The position numbers and the translations under genes were made by a program. This document shows positions 9,140 through 17,116 of a stretch of DNA of 64,000 nt, piece by piece (position 1 is the first letter of the stretch; each line of letters starts with the position of its first letter). Location of the stretch: NCBI RefSeq assembly GCF_029813785.1, contig NZ_JARVKY010000012.1, positions 184,666 through 248,665 of the forward strand, in the 5' to 3' direction. Under the pieces are notes generated by a model. That model searched no databases and had not been told where the DNA came from. It worked only from the letters and a program-made list of their open reading frames with translations. Source of the DNA: Streptomyces sp. DH41. GTDB taxonomy: Bacteria > Actinomycetota > Actinomycetes > Streptomycetales > Streptomycetaceae.

Positions 9140-11104
9140 ATGGCCGCGGCGGAAACACGCCTGTCTCTTCCTCACGACTTCCTGCGTACGGTCATCGCGC
9201 GGGCGTCCGACGATTCCCCGCCTACCCGCATGGCTGTCGAGGCGATTCGCGCGGCGCCCCCGGGCACGGATCGGGACGGCCTGGCCATGTCCCTGCTTAC
9301 AGGACCGCTCGCAAAGTCCGCGCCCGAGTGGCTGTTGGCCATGGCAGTGAAGAGCGATCTCAGTCGCGAACCGCGCCCGCACACGACGTCCGAGCGCATG
9401 GACCTGACCCGCGTCGCTCTGTCGCACCAAGCCTGCCCGGAGGCATACAGGGCGCAGGTCCTGCAGAAGTGCCCTGAGGCGCGACTCGGTGCCCTTGGCC
9501 GGAGAGAGGGTGGCGCAGCACTCATCCACGCCGTCGTCGCTGAGCTCCGCCGGCGGTCGACATCGCGCCTGCCCATCGCCCCCGAGCTGCTAAAGGTTCC
9601 AACGCCCGCCCAGGTCGTTCTTGGTGAACACGGCCTGCACGAGGACGTGTTCGTCGCAGCCCTCGACTGCCTACCGCTCGGGCCGGACAAGCTTGACGGC
9701 GAAGAAGACGTCGACGCGTGGATGGAGCGTCACCGCGCCGCATCCGACGCCTGGGAAAGCATGTGGGACGGCGTCCTACGGGTCCAGACCGAACATCACC
9801 GCCGCCTGCTGGAATGGTCCGCAACGCACCCCGCAGCCGATCGCGTGGTGCGTGAGCACCTGCTCGGATCCATACCGTGGCACGTAGAACCAGCCTTGTT
9901 GGAGGAAGTCGCGGCACACAACCTGGAGTCCTTCGAGCGCGCGGTTCTCGTCACCCGGATTTCCCGGTCCTGCCGGGACGGGCTGACGCCCACGCAGGCT
10001 CGGGAGCGCTACGCCGACGCGTTGGCGGCCGCGTCCCAGGACGAGCGCGACTACGTGGAACGATTCCTCGACGAGGAGATGCAGTCCGAGTCCATCCAGA
10101 CCGTTCTTTGCCGCCTCGCCGTCGACTGGGTGGAGCGGGCAGGAAGCCAGACCTGGCGGTTCCTCCTCAACCCCGGAGAGGCCCGGCGTTACGGCCGGCC
10201 CCGAAAATGGCTGGCGTCCCAGGAGCTCGTCGCCGCCCTCGCCACGCGGTTCGCAACCATCTGCCTTTCTGCTCTGAACCTCTGGGAACCGGAACCCGCC
10301 TCGCGCTATCGGGTCGTGCGCGACCTCGGCTGGTTGCACGCACTCCTCGTCCATCTCCCCGAAGTCACGGAGGAGACGCGGCAGAGGGCGCGTCTTGTAG
10401 TTGAGGACACCAGGCGGTCCCTGGCTACCCGGTCCAGCGCATACGGCTACCCCTCCAACCATTCCGCGTGGGAAGAGAACCAACGGGCCGAGAAACTGAT
10501 GGCCACCATCATGCCGCTCGTCACGGATCCCGTCCCTGCCCTGCCGGGCCGACGCACGGCCTCGCTCGGCGGCCCACAAGGCATCCGGTTCAGACAGCTT
10601 GCCGACGCCGACGAGGCCGTTCTCGTCGCGTACCTGGACCGGCACACGGGGAACGACGCGCTCGTCGAGGAGGCCCTGCTCTCCTTCGCCGCCCGCTCCT
10701 ACCGAAAGTCCCTCACCTTCGACGACCTACTGGCCCGTCACTCCGCTCCGCAGCAGACTCTGCTCGACCTCACACTGCACCTGCGAAGGCGCCTGGGCGG
10801 TGGGCCCGAACTGCGAAGAAGCTGGGCCGAGATCATGCTGGCCCGGCCCGAGTGCCCTCCGGAGCTGCTCCGGCTGCTGCCTGCCTGGTCAGCGCTCAAA
10901 GCCCGTGGTCCGCGCTATGACACCACTCATCCCGCAGTCGCGGCCTACGTGTCCGAGGTGCTCGGAGACAGCGATGCTGCTTGGCAACGGTTCGCGGCAA
11001 GTCCCATGTCGCACGCCGGTCCGGGTGCCTGGCATCGGCTGGGCGACCTCCTCGGTGCGGCGGTCGAGGGAGTCGCGTGGCCGGCACCTCCGCCAGGACG
11101 CTGA
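9140..11104 (+). CDS. Unrecognised large helical protein downstream of Wadjet
   Basis: I do not recognise a family. The product is about 654 residues from the ATG at 9140, which has GGAG four bases upstream; the frame is open from a TTG at 9053 but that extension is low-complexity. It has no signal peptide or membrane segment. It is rich in Leu, Ala, Arg and Trp and composed of short amphipathic helices throughout (for example SERMDLTRVALSHQACPEA and VLVAYLDRHTGNDALVEEAL), suggesting an alpha-solenoid. No nuclease, ATPase or protease motif is visible. It has the same orientation as jetABCD and lies between the two IS3 relics, so it could be an accessory to Wadjet or an independent defence gene. 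Both ideas are inference. Confidence 0.6.
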   Translation: MAAAETRLSLPHDFLRTVIARASDDSPPTRMAVEAIRAAPPGTDRDGLAMSLLTGPLAKSAPEWLLAMAVKSDLSREPRPHTTSERMDLTRVALSHQACPEAYRAQVLQKCPEARLGALGRREGGAALIHAVVAELRRRSTSRLPIAPELLKVPTPAQVVLGEHGLHEDVFVAALDCLPLGPDKLDGEEDVDAWMERHRAASDAWESMWDGVLRVQTEHHRRLLEWSATHPAADRVVREHLLGSIPWHVEPALLEEVAAHNLESFERAVLVTRISRSCRDGLTPTQARERYADALAAASQDERDYVERFLDEEMQSESIQTVLCRLAVDWVERAGSQTWRFLLNPGEARRYGRPRKWLASQELVAALATRFATICLSALNLWEPEPASRYRVVRDLGWLHALLVHLPEVTEETRQRARLVVEDTRRSLATRSSAYGYPSNHSAWEENQRAEKLMATIMPLVTDPVPALPGRRTASLGGPQGIRFRQLADADEAVLVAYLDRHTGNDALVEEALLSFAARSYRKSLTFDDLLARHSAPQQTLLDLTLHLRRRLGGGPELRRSWAEIMLARPECPPELLRLLPAWSALKARGPRYDTTHPAVAAYVSEVLGDSDAAWQRFAASPMSHAGPGAWHRLGDLLGAAVEGVAWPAPPPGR

Positions 11105-11304
11105 CGGCCTCCGTGTCGATCAGCCTCAGCCTCGTGGACCTAAACCCGATCGCCGCGCCACGTACGGAGAGGCGTCAATGGCAGGTGCGGGCGGTTCGAT
11201 CCCTGGGAGCCATCGGGGAGCCAACCCGCTTCCCGGGCCCCTTCGAAACCACCCGCGCCCGCGACCCCCCGACGCTCTGAACAGAAAGAAGCGACTGTTG
11301 CATG

Positions 11305-11715
11305 ATCAGGTGACACCTTGACCTGGCTTGCTGAGCGGCGACCCGGAAGGATGTTGCAGTGCCCAAGCAAAATGATGTACCCGCTCGTCCGCGAACTGGC
11401 CGCTGCCCCTCACAGGGTGCCAGCGGCGGTGACTTGCTGGGTACTCAAGATGGCCCGCCAGCCCTACTACCGGTGGCTGGCCGCACCGGCCACCGACACC
11501 GAACTCGCCGCGGCGTACCGGGCGAACGCCCTGTTCGACGCGCATCGCGACGCCCCGGAGTTCGGCCACCGTTTCCTGGCCGACGAGGCCCGCGCGGCCG
11601 GTGAGCCGATGACCGAGCGGACCGCCTGGAAGATCAGCCGCGGCAACCGCTGGTGGAGCACGTTCCGCAAGCGCCGGGGCCGCGGGAAGAGTGTCAAGGC
11701 CGGCCCGCCGGTTTC
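11305..11715 (+). mobile_element. IS3-family insertion sequence remnant (right copy)
   Basis: It begins with the same terminal motif as the left copy (ATCAGGTGACAC at 11305-11316). What looks like the first codons of orfA (GTG CCC AAG CAA at 11359) are followed directly by the orfB start, so nearly all of orfA has been deleted. The orfB sequence is lost after about 115 codons. The two remnants differ in sequence, so they derive from related but distinct IS3 elements. Confidence 0.65.
11372..11715 (+). pseudogene. IS3-family orfB N-terminal fragment
   Basis: The reading frame gives MYPLVRELA, VTCWVLKMARQPYYRWLA and FGHRFLADEARAAG, the N-terminal part of IS3 OrfB, ending near the KRRGRGKSVKAGPPV segment. 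The DDE catalytic residues lie further on in intact OrfB and are missing. The fragment stays in frame with the nuclease gene that starts at 11774, so the uninterrupted frame 11318-13174 is an accidental fusion. Confidence 0.75.
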
Positions 11716-11773
11716 GGCCCACGTAAGCTCTGAACGTCGAGCGTCGCGCTGCCGGTTGCACCAGGAGGCCATC

Positions 11774-13174
11774 GTGGATCACCTCTTCACCGTCATGGGC
11801 GAGGCGGCCACACCGATCGCGCGCACCGGGTTGGCTGCGGAAGGCCTCCTTGAGAGGCAGCACTTGCAGGAGTGGGTGATCGCCCACCCGCAGGTGCTCG
11901 GGGAGTCGGTGCTCGTCGTTACCGCGGAGTACGACCGATGGGCCGACACAGACGGCGTGCCGGCGCGCGACCGGCTGGACGTCCTGGGACTGGACGCAAC
12001 AGGGCGCCTCGTCGTGGTCGAACTGAAGCGCGGAACAGCTGATCGGGACGTGCACCTCCAGGCGATCACCTACGCCGCCCTGGTGTCCCGGTTCGACCTC
12101 AGCACCCTGACCCAGGCGCACCGCGACTTCCTGTCGCGCAGGGGACAAAACCTCGACATCGATGCATGCAGGCAGCGCCTGCTCGATCATGTGGACGGGG
12201 AGTGGAGCCCGGAGCTGCTCCAACGCCCTCGACAGGTGATCATCGCCGCTGACTTCCCCAAGCAGGTTACCCACTCCGTGGTCTGGCTGTCGGAAATGAG
12301 CCTCGACATCGACCTCATTCAGGTGGGGCTGTGGAAGGTGGCGGGACACGTCGTCGCCGGCTTCACCAAGGTCTATCCGACCCCGGAGGTAGAGGAGTTC
12401 ACACTCGCACCTGCCCGAGTCGAAGGCGAGGCAGCAGCCAAGAAGCTGCAGGAACGCGCACGCTCACGCAACGCCGTCCACGTACTCGTCGGCGCGGGAC
12501 TGCTGCCCGAAGGCACCAAACTGCTCATGACACCGCGCCATGGCACAACGGAAGCCATCCGTAATGCCATCAACGCGTGGGTAGAAGAGGACATCAGCAG
12601 AGCAACCGCAGTCTGGACCAACAACACTGCCCAGCCACTGGTCTGGGATGCCGACGGCGCGTCCTACTCCCCCACCGGACTGGCCAACCACATCTTCACG
12701 AGCGTGACGAGCCGCACCGCCGACGGCATACAGGGCACAACATGGTGGGACGTCGACACCAGTCAGGTTCCCAGCGATGTCGACAGCGAAGAATGGGCCG
12801 CCCTGGCAGGACTCAACCTCTCAGGGCTGGCCAAGCAACTCAACGGCACCCGCAAAGACTGGACGGAGCTGCACACCCTGCTGGCCGCAGTCCCTGCCGG
12901 ACGATGGACCACCTACGGTGACGTGGCAGCAGTGATAGGCAGCCACGCCGTTCCGGTCGGAAGACACCTGAGTACCTGCGGCCAATGTCCCAGCCCCTGG
13001 CGTGTCTTGAATGCAGCAGGACGCGTCAGCAACGGCTTCCAGTGGGCGGACCAGACCCGAACGGACACCCCCGCAGAAATCCTCGGAACCGAAGGAGTCC
13101 GCTTCAACGGGGCTGTCGCCGATGCGGACAAGCGCCTCGGCCCGGACGCCCTCCGGCAACTACTCGACATCTGA
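11774..13174 (+). CDS. NucS-like nuclease / RAMA-like / alkyltransferase-like three-domain protein
   Basis: Predicted DNA-lesion or modified-DNA nuclease of 466 residues. Residues 25-110 resemble the DUF91/NucS PD-(D/E)XK fold: RDRLDVLGLD supplies D69, VVVELKRG gives E83-x-K85, and LQAITYAA follows. Residues about 230-330 look like a RAMA domain (VGAGLLPEGTKL, then VWDADGASYSPTGLANHI), a module thought to read modified DNA. From residue 373, VPAGRWTTYGDVAAVIG is the DNA-binding domain of MGMT, but the PCHRV acceptor motif is replaced by SPWRV. It therefore lacks the alkyl-accepting Cys, as in alkyltransferase-like proteins. The GTG at 11774 has GGAGG five bases upstream and was preferred over the IS-derived upstream frame. 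Confidence 0.65.
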   Translation: MDHLFTVMGEAATPIARTGLAAEGLLERQHLQEWVIAHPQVLGESVLVVTAEYDRWADTDGVPARDRLDVLGLDATGRLVVVELKRGTADRDVHLQAITYAALVSRFDLSTLTQAHRDFLSRRGQNLDIDACRQRLLDHVDGEWSPELLQRPRQVIIAADFPKQVTHSVVWLSEMSLDIDLIQVGLWKVAGHVVAGFTKVYPTPEVEEFTLAPARVEGEAAAKKLQERARSRNAVHVLVGAGLLPEGTKLLMTPRHGTTEAIRNAINAWVEEDISRATAVWTNNTAQPLVWDADGASYSPTGLANHIFTSVTSRTADGIQGTTWWDVDTSQVPSDVDSEEWAALAGLNLSGLAKQLNGTRKDWTELHTLLAAVPAGRWTTYGDVAAVIGSHAVPVGRHLSTCGQCPSPWRVLNAAGRVSNGFQWADQTRTDTPAEILGTEGVRFNGAVADADKRLGPDALRQLLDI

Positions 13175-13548
13175 GAAGCGACCGCCTCTGGGGAGCACCG
13201 CGCGTACGACACGGCACCGAACGGGTGTGCCATTAAGCGCTCGGCGCATGCTCCGCAGTTGTCTAAGGTGGTGACCCTCGACTCCACCAACCTCCGTTAA
13301 GGCAACCCCAGCGTAACCGCAAAGGTCCGGGGTCACGGAGGTCCCGCTCTCGCTTCGAGCGTCGCTGTCTGACCTGAACGGAGGGCGAGGAACTGTCGTC
13401 CCCGCACGCAGCACCGGGCCTTGCGTCGTACTTATGGAACAGCACCTCAAGGTGACCACGTCTTCCCGGGGGAGACGTCGCAGAAGCAGCCCTGTCAGAC
13501 CCGTCCGGCATGATGCTCCCCTCAGCTATGACCGAGAGGGCACAACCG
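13175..13548. other. Intergenic region, nothing recognised
   Basis: The gap between the nuclease gene and the DUF6221 gene shows no convincing codon-biased frame, RNA gene or strong palindrome. It is slightly less GC-biased than neighbouring coding DNA. It presumably carries the promoter of the next gene. Confidence 0.4.
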
Positions 13549-13914
13549 ATGAGAAGTGATGAAGTCGCGGACCTGGCGAAGTTCCTCCGGGCTCGTATCG
13601 ACGAGGACGAAGCCACGGCACAGGCTCTTGAGCCCGGCACGGCCGAAGACACCACAGGGCTGAAGGCCCGGGTTCTTGCCGACGTCGCTGCCAAACAAGG
13701 CATCCTGCGCTTCGTGGAGCGGATGCAGCAAGATGCCGAGCACACCGACTTCATGGTTCACGGTCCCGCCATGATCGTGCTCTCTGCGACAACGTTCCCA
13801 CTGCGCCACCTTGCTGCGGCATACGCCACCCACCCCGACTTCCGCCCTGGCTGGGAGCCGAACGAGGAGGAAGACAAGCCGGATCCGAGGTTCAGTCGCC
13901 CTGGCCGGGCATAG
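13549..13914 (+). CDS. DUF6221 family protein
   Basis: Small soluble protein of unknown function, about 121 residues from the ATG at 13549; the frame is open back to 13510. It matches the actinobacterial DUF6221 pattern: an N-terminal LAKFLRARIDEDEATAQ helix, a central VLADVAAKQGILRFVE helix, and a C-terminal LRHLAAAYATHPDFRPGW segment. Members are usually found in phage-like or accessory regions of Streptomyces, which fits this island. No catalytic motif is visible. Confidence 0.65.
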   Translation: MRSDEVADLAKFLRARIDEDEATAQALEPGTAEDTTGLKARVLADVAAKQGILRFVERMQQDAEHTDFMVHGPAMIVLSATTFPLRHLAAAYATHPDFRPGWEPNEEEDKPDPRFSRPGRA

Positions 13915-14261
13915 GTCACAGGATGCACAAGGAGATACAAGCCCTGTCACCGCTGCGCGCGGTGGCGGCGCTTCACCGCTCTGGTCGCCCAACTACCGTG
14001 GAGATCACTCACGGCAAGCGCCCGCTGACGTCGCCCCGCCAGTGAGAGATACTACGGAAGGTCCTGACTGACGATCATGCACTGAGCTGGGGGAAGAGAG
14101 TCGCGGGCGGGAACGATCCATACGCACGGGAACTCGCGCGGCAGGCCAAGGAACGGGAGAAGGCGAGGAAAGCCGCCGAGGCCGAGGCCAAGCGAAAGGC
14201 CCGCGAGGCAAAACTCGCGTACGAGGCTGCCCGCTCTCAGGAAGCGAGCGATCGCACCAGC

Positions 14262-15668
14262 GTGGCTGAGCACGATGCCGAGCAACTGTCGAAGCTGCTT
14301 CGCACAGCAGTACTCGATCAGCGGCCGTTGACGTTCGACCGGCTGAGGCAAGATTTCGTGGCCCAGCCATTCGTGCCGCCGAAGGGACGCACCAAGGCCG
14401 CGCCCCTACCGCGCTGGGAGGAGTTCGAACCGTCAGCGCCTCGGGGCATTCTCGGTGCCTTGGGGTTCGGCCGACGGGGTTACGACGCGGAGGTCGAAGC
14501 TGCCCGCAAGCGGTTCGACAGATCCCTGCGCGACCATGCGCGTGAGGAGAAGAAGCGCGTCGAGAAGCTGGAGAAGGCTCGCGTTCAACACGACAGGCGC
14601 AACCGGGACGAGGCGGCCCGGGTTGAGGTGTGGAACGCCGAACTCGAGCAGCGTCGTACCGCCTACAGGGACAGGGATGTGGACGCTGTCGAGTGGTTCG
14701 TGGACCAAGTGCTGGCCGCGTCCGTATACCCACACGGTTTTCCGAAGGCACATCAGGTGTCGTATCAGGCCGACACCGGCGACCTGTTGGTCGAGATCGA
14801 CCTGCCGCTGGAAGATGTGGTACCAGCAGCTCGCGCATACCGATACGTCAAGACACGCGACGAGATCACGCCGGTGCCACGGCCCGAGAAGGAGCGCAAG
14901 GAGCTGTACTCATCAGTCCTCGCTCAAACAGCTCTGCGTACCGTGCACGAGATCCTCGCATCCGACACCGAAGGCGTCATCCAGTCCGTCGCCTTGAACG
15001 GACACGTAGCGACCATTGACCGGGCCACCGGACGTGACGTTCATCCCTGCTTGATCACTCTCCAGGCGGATCGAGACGAATTCGGTCAACTGGTGCTCAC
15101 CCAGGTGGAGCCGCAGGCCTGCCTGAAACGGTTGCGGTCGATCATCTCACCGAACCCGTATGAGCTCGAGCCGGTACGGCCGCTGGTCACGTTCGACCTG
15201 TCCAAGTTCCGCCTCATGGACAGTCTGGACGTCGTGGCGGGTCTGGACAGCCGGCCCGTGCTCATGGATCTGACACCCACAGAGTTCGAGCACCTCATCC
15301 GGCAGTTGTTCGAAGCCATCGGCTTGGACAGCGTCAACACTCAACCATCGAGCGACGAGGGTGTGGACGCGGTCGCGATGAACACGGACCCCGTCATGAA
15401 GGGGCTGTGCATCATTCAGGCGAAGCGCACCAAGAACGTGGTGCCGTTCGAGACCGTCTCGGCGCTCGCCGGCGTGGTGGAGCACAAGCGCGCGGCCAAG
15501 GGCATCCTCGTGACGACCTCATGGTTCGGCCGGGCCAGCGAAGCGTTCGCCAACGAGCACGGGCGACTGGAACTCCTGGACGGAGCGAACCTGGTGCACC
15601 TGTTTAAGGAGCACATGAACCTGGACGTCATTCCTGGCCCGGTGCCGCCGAAGCGGCGCCCACGGTAG
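14262..15668 (+). CDS. Mrr-type restriction endonuclease with basic coiled-coil N-terminus
   Basis: Predicted type IV-like restriction endonuclease. The C-terminal domain (about residues 337-455 from the GTG used) has the Mrr_cat layout: FEHLIRQLFEAIGLD, then D369 in GVDAVA and QxK in CIIQAKR (Q386, K388). The first 150 residues are a charged coiled coil (EEKKRVEKLEKARVQHDRRNRDEA). Coding sequence clearly continues upstream of 14262, reading GGNDPYARELARQAKEREKA back to a stop at 14043, but this stretch has no ATG, GTG or TTG. The true start may be CTG at 14064 or 14082, or the 5' end may be frameshifted. The gene converges on the metallopeptidase gene. Confidence 0.75.
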   Translation: MAEHDAEQLSKLLRTAVLDQRPLTFDRLRQDFVAQPFVPPKGRTKAAPLPRWEEFEPSAPRGILGALGFGRRGYDAEVEAARKRFDRSLRDHAREEKKRVEKLEKARVQHDRRNRDEAARVEVWNAELEQRRTAYRDRDVDAVEWFVDQVLAASVYPHGFPKAHQVSYQADTGDLLVEIDLPLEDVVPAARAYRYVKTRDEITPVPRPEKERKELYSSVLAQTALRTVHEILASDTEGVIQSVALNGHVATIDRATGRDVHPCLITLQADRDEFGQLVLTQVEPQACLKRLRSIISPNPYELEPVRPLVTFDLSKFRLMDSLDVVAGLDSRPVLMDLTPTEFEHLIRQLFEAIGLDSVNTQPSSDEGVDAVAMNTDPVMKGLCIIQAKRTKNVVPFETVSALAGVVEHKRAAKGILVTTSWFGRASEAFANEHGRLELLDGANLVHLFKEHMNLDVIPGPVPPKRRPR

Positions 15669-15805
15669 AAGGACGCGGCGGTGACCGCGACTTGGTCCTC
15701 ACCGCTGAGGAAGAGGCTACTTATCGCCGTCCAGCCCAGTCCCGGGTCGGCCTGCGCGGCGTCAGAAGCGAATACTACGACCGGCAGCTGGCTTGTCGCG
15801 TCGAT

Positions 15806-16360
15806 CTAACTGGCCGATCGGACACGGCGCGCACGCGCACCACTCATGTTCATCCGCCAAGTCAGCATGGGCTTGCTGACTCCGTACTGGAGTATTGCTT
15901 CTTCGGAGCTGGTGCCGCGCCGGGCGATGGACCAGGCCGCCTCGTTGGTGATGAGGAGGTTGCCGGCGAGCCAGTCGGCTTCTTCTTCGATCTCCCCGTC
16001 CCAATGCCTGCATCCGCGGAAGTCGAGCGCAGGACCAGGCGGATGCATCAGGAGAGCGTGGGCGATCTCGTGGTGTGCCGAGCTGTTTTGGCGCCCCAGA
16101 TCATGGGAGTCGTTCACCCAGATCGCCCGCCGCGGCCCGGCATGTACGGTCACAGCACTGACTGCCTCACACTCAGTGGTGAGGAGCCGGCCGACCAGTT
16201 CGTCATGGGCGATCGCGGAACTGAAAGTCTCGACCGGGATCGCCAGGTGCTCCGCGAGCAGCGCCGGAGCGAGAGGCGACGTGGGATGGAGCCCCAGCTC
16301 CGCCCGCACCTGCACCGCCAGGCGATTGGCTTCGGCCTTGAAGCCGTGACGCAACGACAT
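15806..16360 (-). CDS. ImmA/IrrE-family metallopeptidase, CapP-like
   Basis: Predicted zinc peptidase of 184 residues that would cleave and inactivate its partner repressor. The active site HHEIAHALL contains HExxH at residues 97-101, and a third ligand is expected in EIEEEADWLAGNLL around residue 127. Its gene lies 11 bases behind the XRE gene and is transcribed with it. ImmA/IrrE proteases paired with XRE repressors control mobile elements and, as CapP/CapH, many CBASS operons in response to DNA damage. The divergent CD-NTase operon makes the CapP role the best guess. ATG 16360 is the natural start, with GGGAGC in the gap upstream. Confidence 0.8.
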   Translation of the reverse strand: MSLRHGFKAEANRLAVQVRAELGLHPTSPLAPALLAEHLAIPVETFSSAIAHDELVGRLLTTECEAVSAVTVHAGPRRAIWVNDSHDLGRQNSSAHHEIAHALLMHPPGPALDFRGCRHWDGEIEEEADWLAGNLLITNEAAWSIARRGTSSEEAILQYGVSKPMLTWRMNMSGARARRVRSAS

Positions 16361-16371
16361 AGGGAGCTCCC

Positions 16372-16743
16372 CTACTCCGGCTGATCGTTCGCCAATTGGT
16401 TGTAGGCGACAGTGATCAGGGCTTCGAGGGCTTCCGCGGCCTCGGGCGTGAGGTTGCGGTCGCCCCGTAGATGCGTAGCCACCTTGGTCAACGTGTCCTG
16501 GCTGCGCGGCTCATCGGTCCGGCGAACGAAGTCATCCGCGCTCAGATTGGCCCATGTGACGAGAGCCGCGAGTCCATCCACGTCGGGCCGGCGCCCCTGA
16601 GCCAACCTCGTCAACGTCGAAGCGCTGACACCGGCCTGCTGAGCTACATCCTTCCAGAGAAGGCCACGTTCCTGACGCGTGCGATCCAGGGCCGTGTGAA
16701 ACGCGACCGCGTCAAACCGTCCTGCTGCAATCCGCTCGCTCAC
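16372..16743 (-). CDS. XRE-family HTH repressor, CapH-like
   Basis: Predicted DNA-binding repressor of 123 residues. The helix-turn-helix spans about residues 16-70 (LDRTRQERGLLWKDVAQQAGVSAS followed by TLTRLAQGRRPDVDGLAAL), with a helical C-terminal tail that could be the protease target and dimerisation part. GTG 16743 was chosen because GGGAGGAG lies a few bases upstream; the frame is open to 16806. It is cotranscribed with the metallopeptidase and divergent from the CBASS-like genes, with a large palindrome 76 bases upstream of its start. It probably represses both directions. Confidence 0.8.
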   Translation of the reverse strand: MSERIAAGRFDAVAFHTALDRTRQERGLLWKDVAQQAGVSASTLTRLAQGRRPDVDGLAALVTWANLSADDFVRRTDEPRSQDTLTKVATHLRGDRNLTPEAAEALEALITVAYNQLANDQPE

Positions 16744-16818
16744 GATCGTCTCCTCCCAGACGTGGAGATTACACATCAGGCACCACTTGCGAAAGTCGAA
16801 CCACACCCTCTACTCTCG

Positions 16819-16854
16819 GATTGCTAGATCGGTATCCCTATCGATCTAGCAATC
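16819..16854. promoter_or_regulatory. 13-bp perfect inverted repeat, probable operator of the XRE repressor
   Basis: GATTGCTAGATCG (16819-16831) and CGATCTAGCAATC (16842-16854) are exact reverse complements separated by ten bases. It is markedly AT-rich for this genome and sits between the divergent repressor gene (start 16743) and the rightward operon (first ORF at 16891). Position and symmetry fit an operator covering both promoters. Confidence 0.75.
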
Positions 16855-16890
16855 GGCCCTAGCGCCCCGACCTCGAAAGGTGGCGGCCAC

Positions 16891-17055
16891 ATGGCCACGA
16901 ACACCGGCAAGGGCTTCCGTCGCGGCAGTGTCTCCCGACGAAGCCAGGTCCTCAATCCCCGAACTGGCACGTGAATGAAGCGAGGCGAGAACGGCTGCTT
17001 CATGGACGCGAGGACAGGCGGCACACCGTTCAAGGGTGTCCGCCGAGAGAAGTAG
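16891..17055 (+). pseudogene. Small conserved ORF with in-frame TGA, first gene of the CBASS-like operon
   Basis: From ATG 16891 the frame reads MATNTGKGFRRGSVSRRSQV and on to RTGT, then meets TGA at 16972, immediately followed by ATG. The same frame continues with MKRGENGCFMDARTGGTPF and ends KGVRREK at TAG 17053-17055. Together this resembles a roughly 54-residue basic protein family often found beside bacterial defence nucleotidyltransferases, in which the stop position is normally Trp (TGT-W-TKR). A single G-to-A change (TGG to TGA) explains it. It may be dead, or made as two coupled peptides through the TGAATG junction. Its function is unknown. Confidence 0.55.
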
Positions 17056-17066
17056 TACGTCTCGCC

Positions 17067-17099
17067 CCGGTGGGTGGCCGGGTCCCGGCCATCCACCGG
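17067..17099 (+). promoter_or_regulatory. Strong hairpin just before the CD-NTase ribosome-binding site
   Basis: CCGGTGGGTGGCCGG (17067-17081) pairs with CCGGCCATCCACCGG (17085-17099) over 15 bp, with one G-U pair and a 3-base loop. It ends seven bases before the AGGAGG of the CD-NTase gene. It could be an attenuating terminator, a transcript-stabilising or processing site, or a barrier to ribosomes coming from the broken small ORF. Confidence 0.55.
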
Positions 17100-17116
17100 C
17101 CGCCCAGGAGGTAACG

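Noticed and set aside
16846..17096. Minus-strand ORFs across the CBASS promoter region
   Set aside because: They run antisense to the palindrome and the small conserved ORF and have no protein-like character.
17036..17116. Longer N-terminus for the CD-NTase
   Set aside because: The extension overlaps the small ORF end and the hairpin and has no ribosome site, whereas ATG 17117 has AGGAGG at the right distance.
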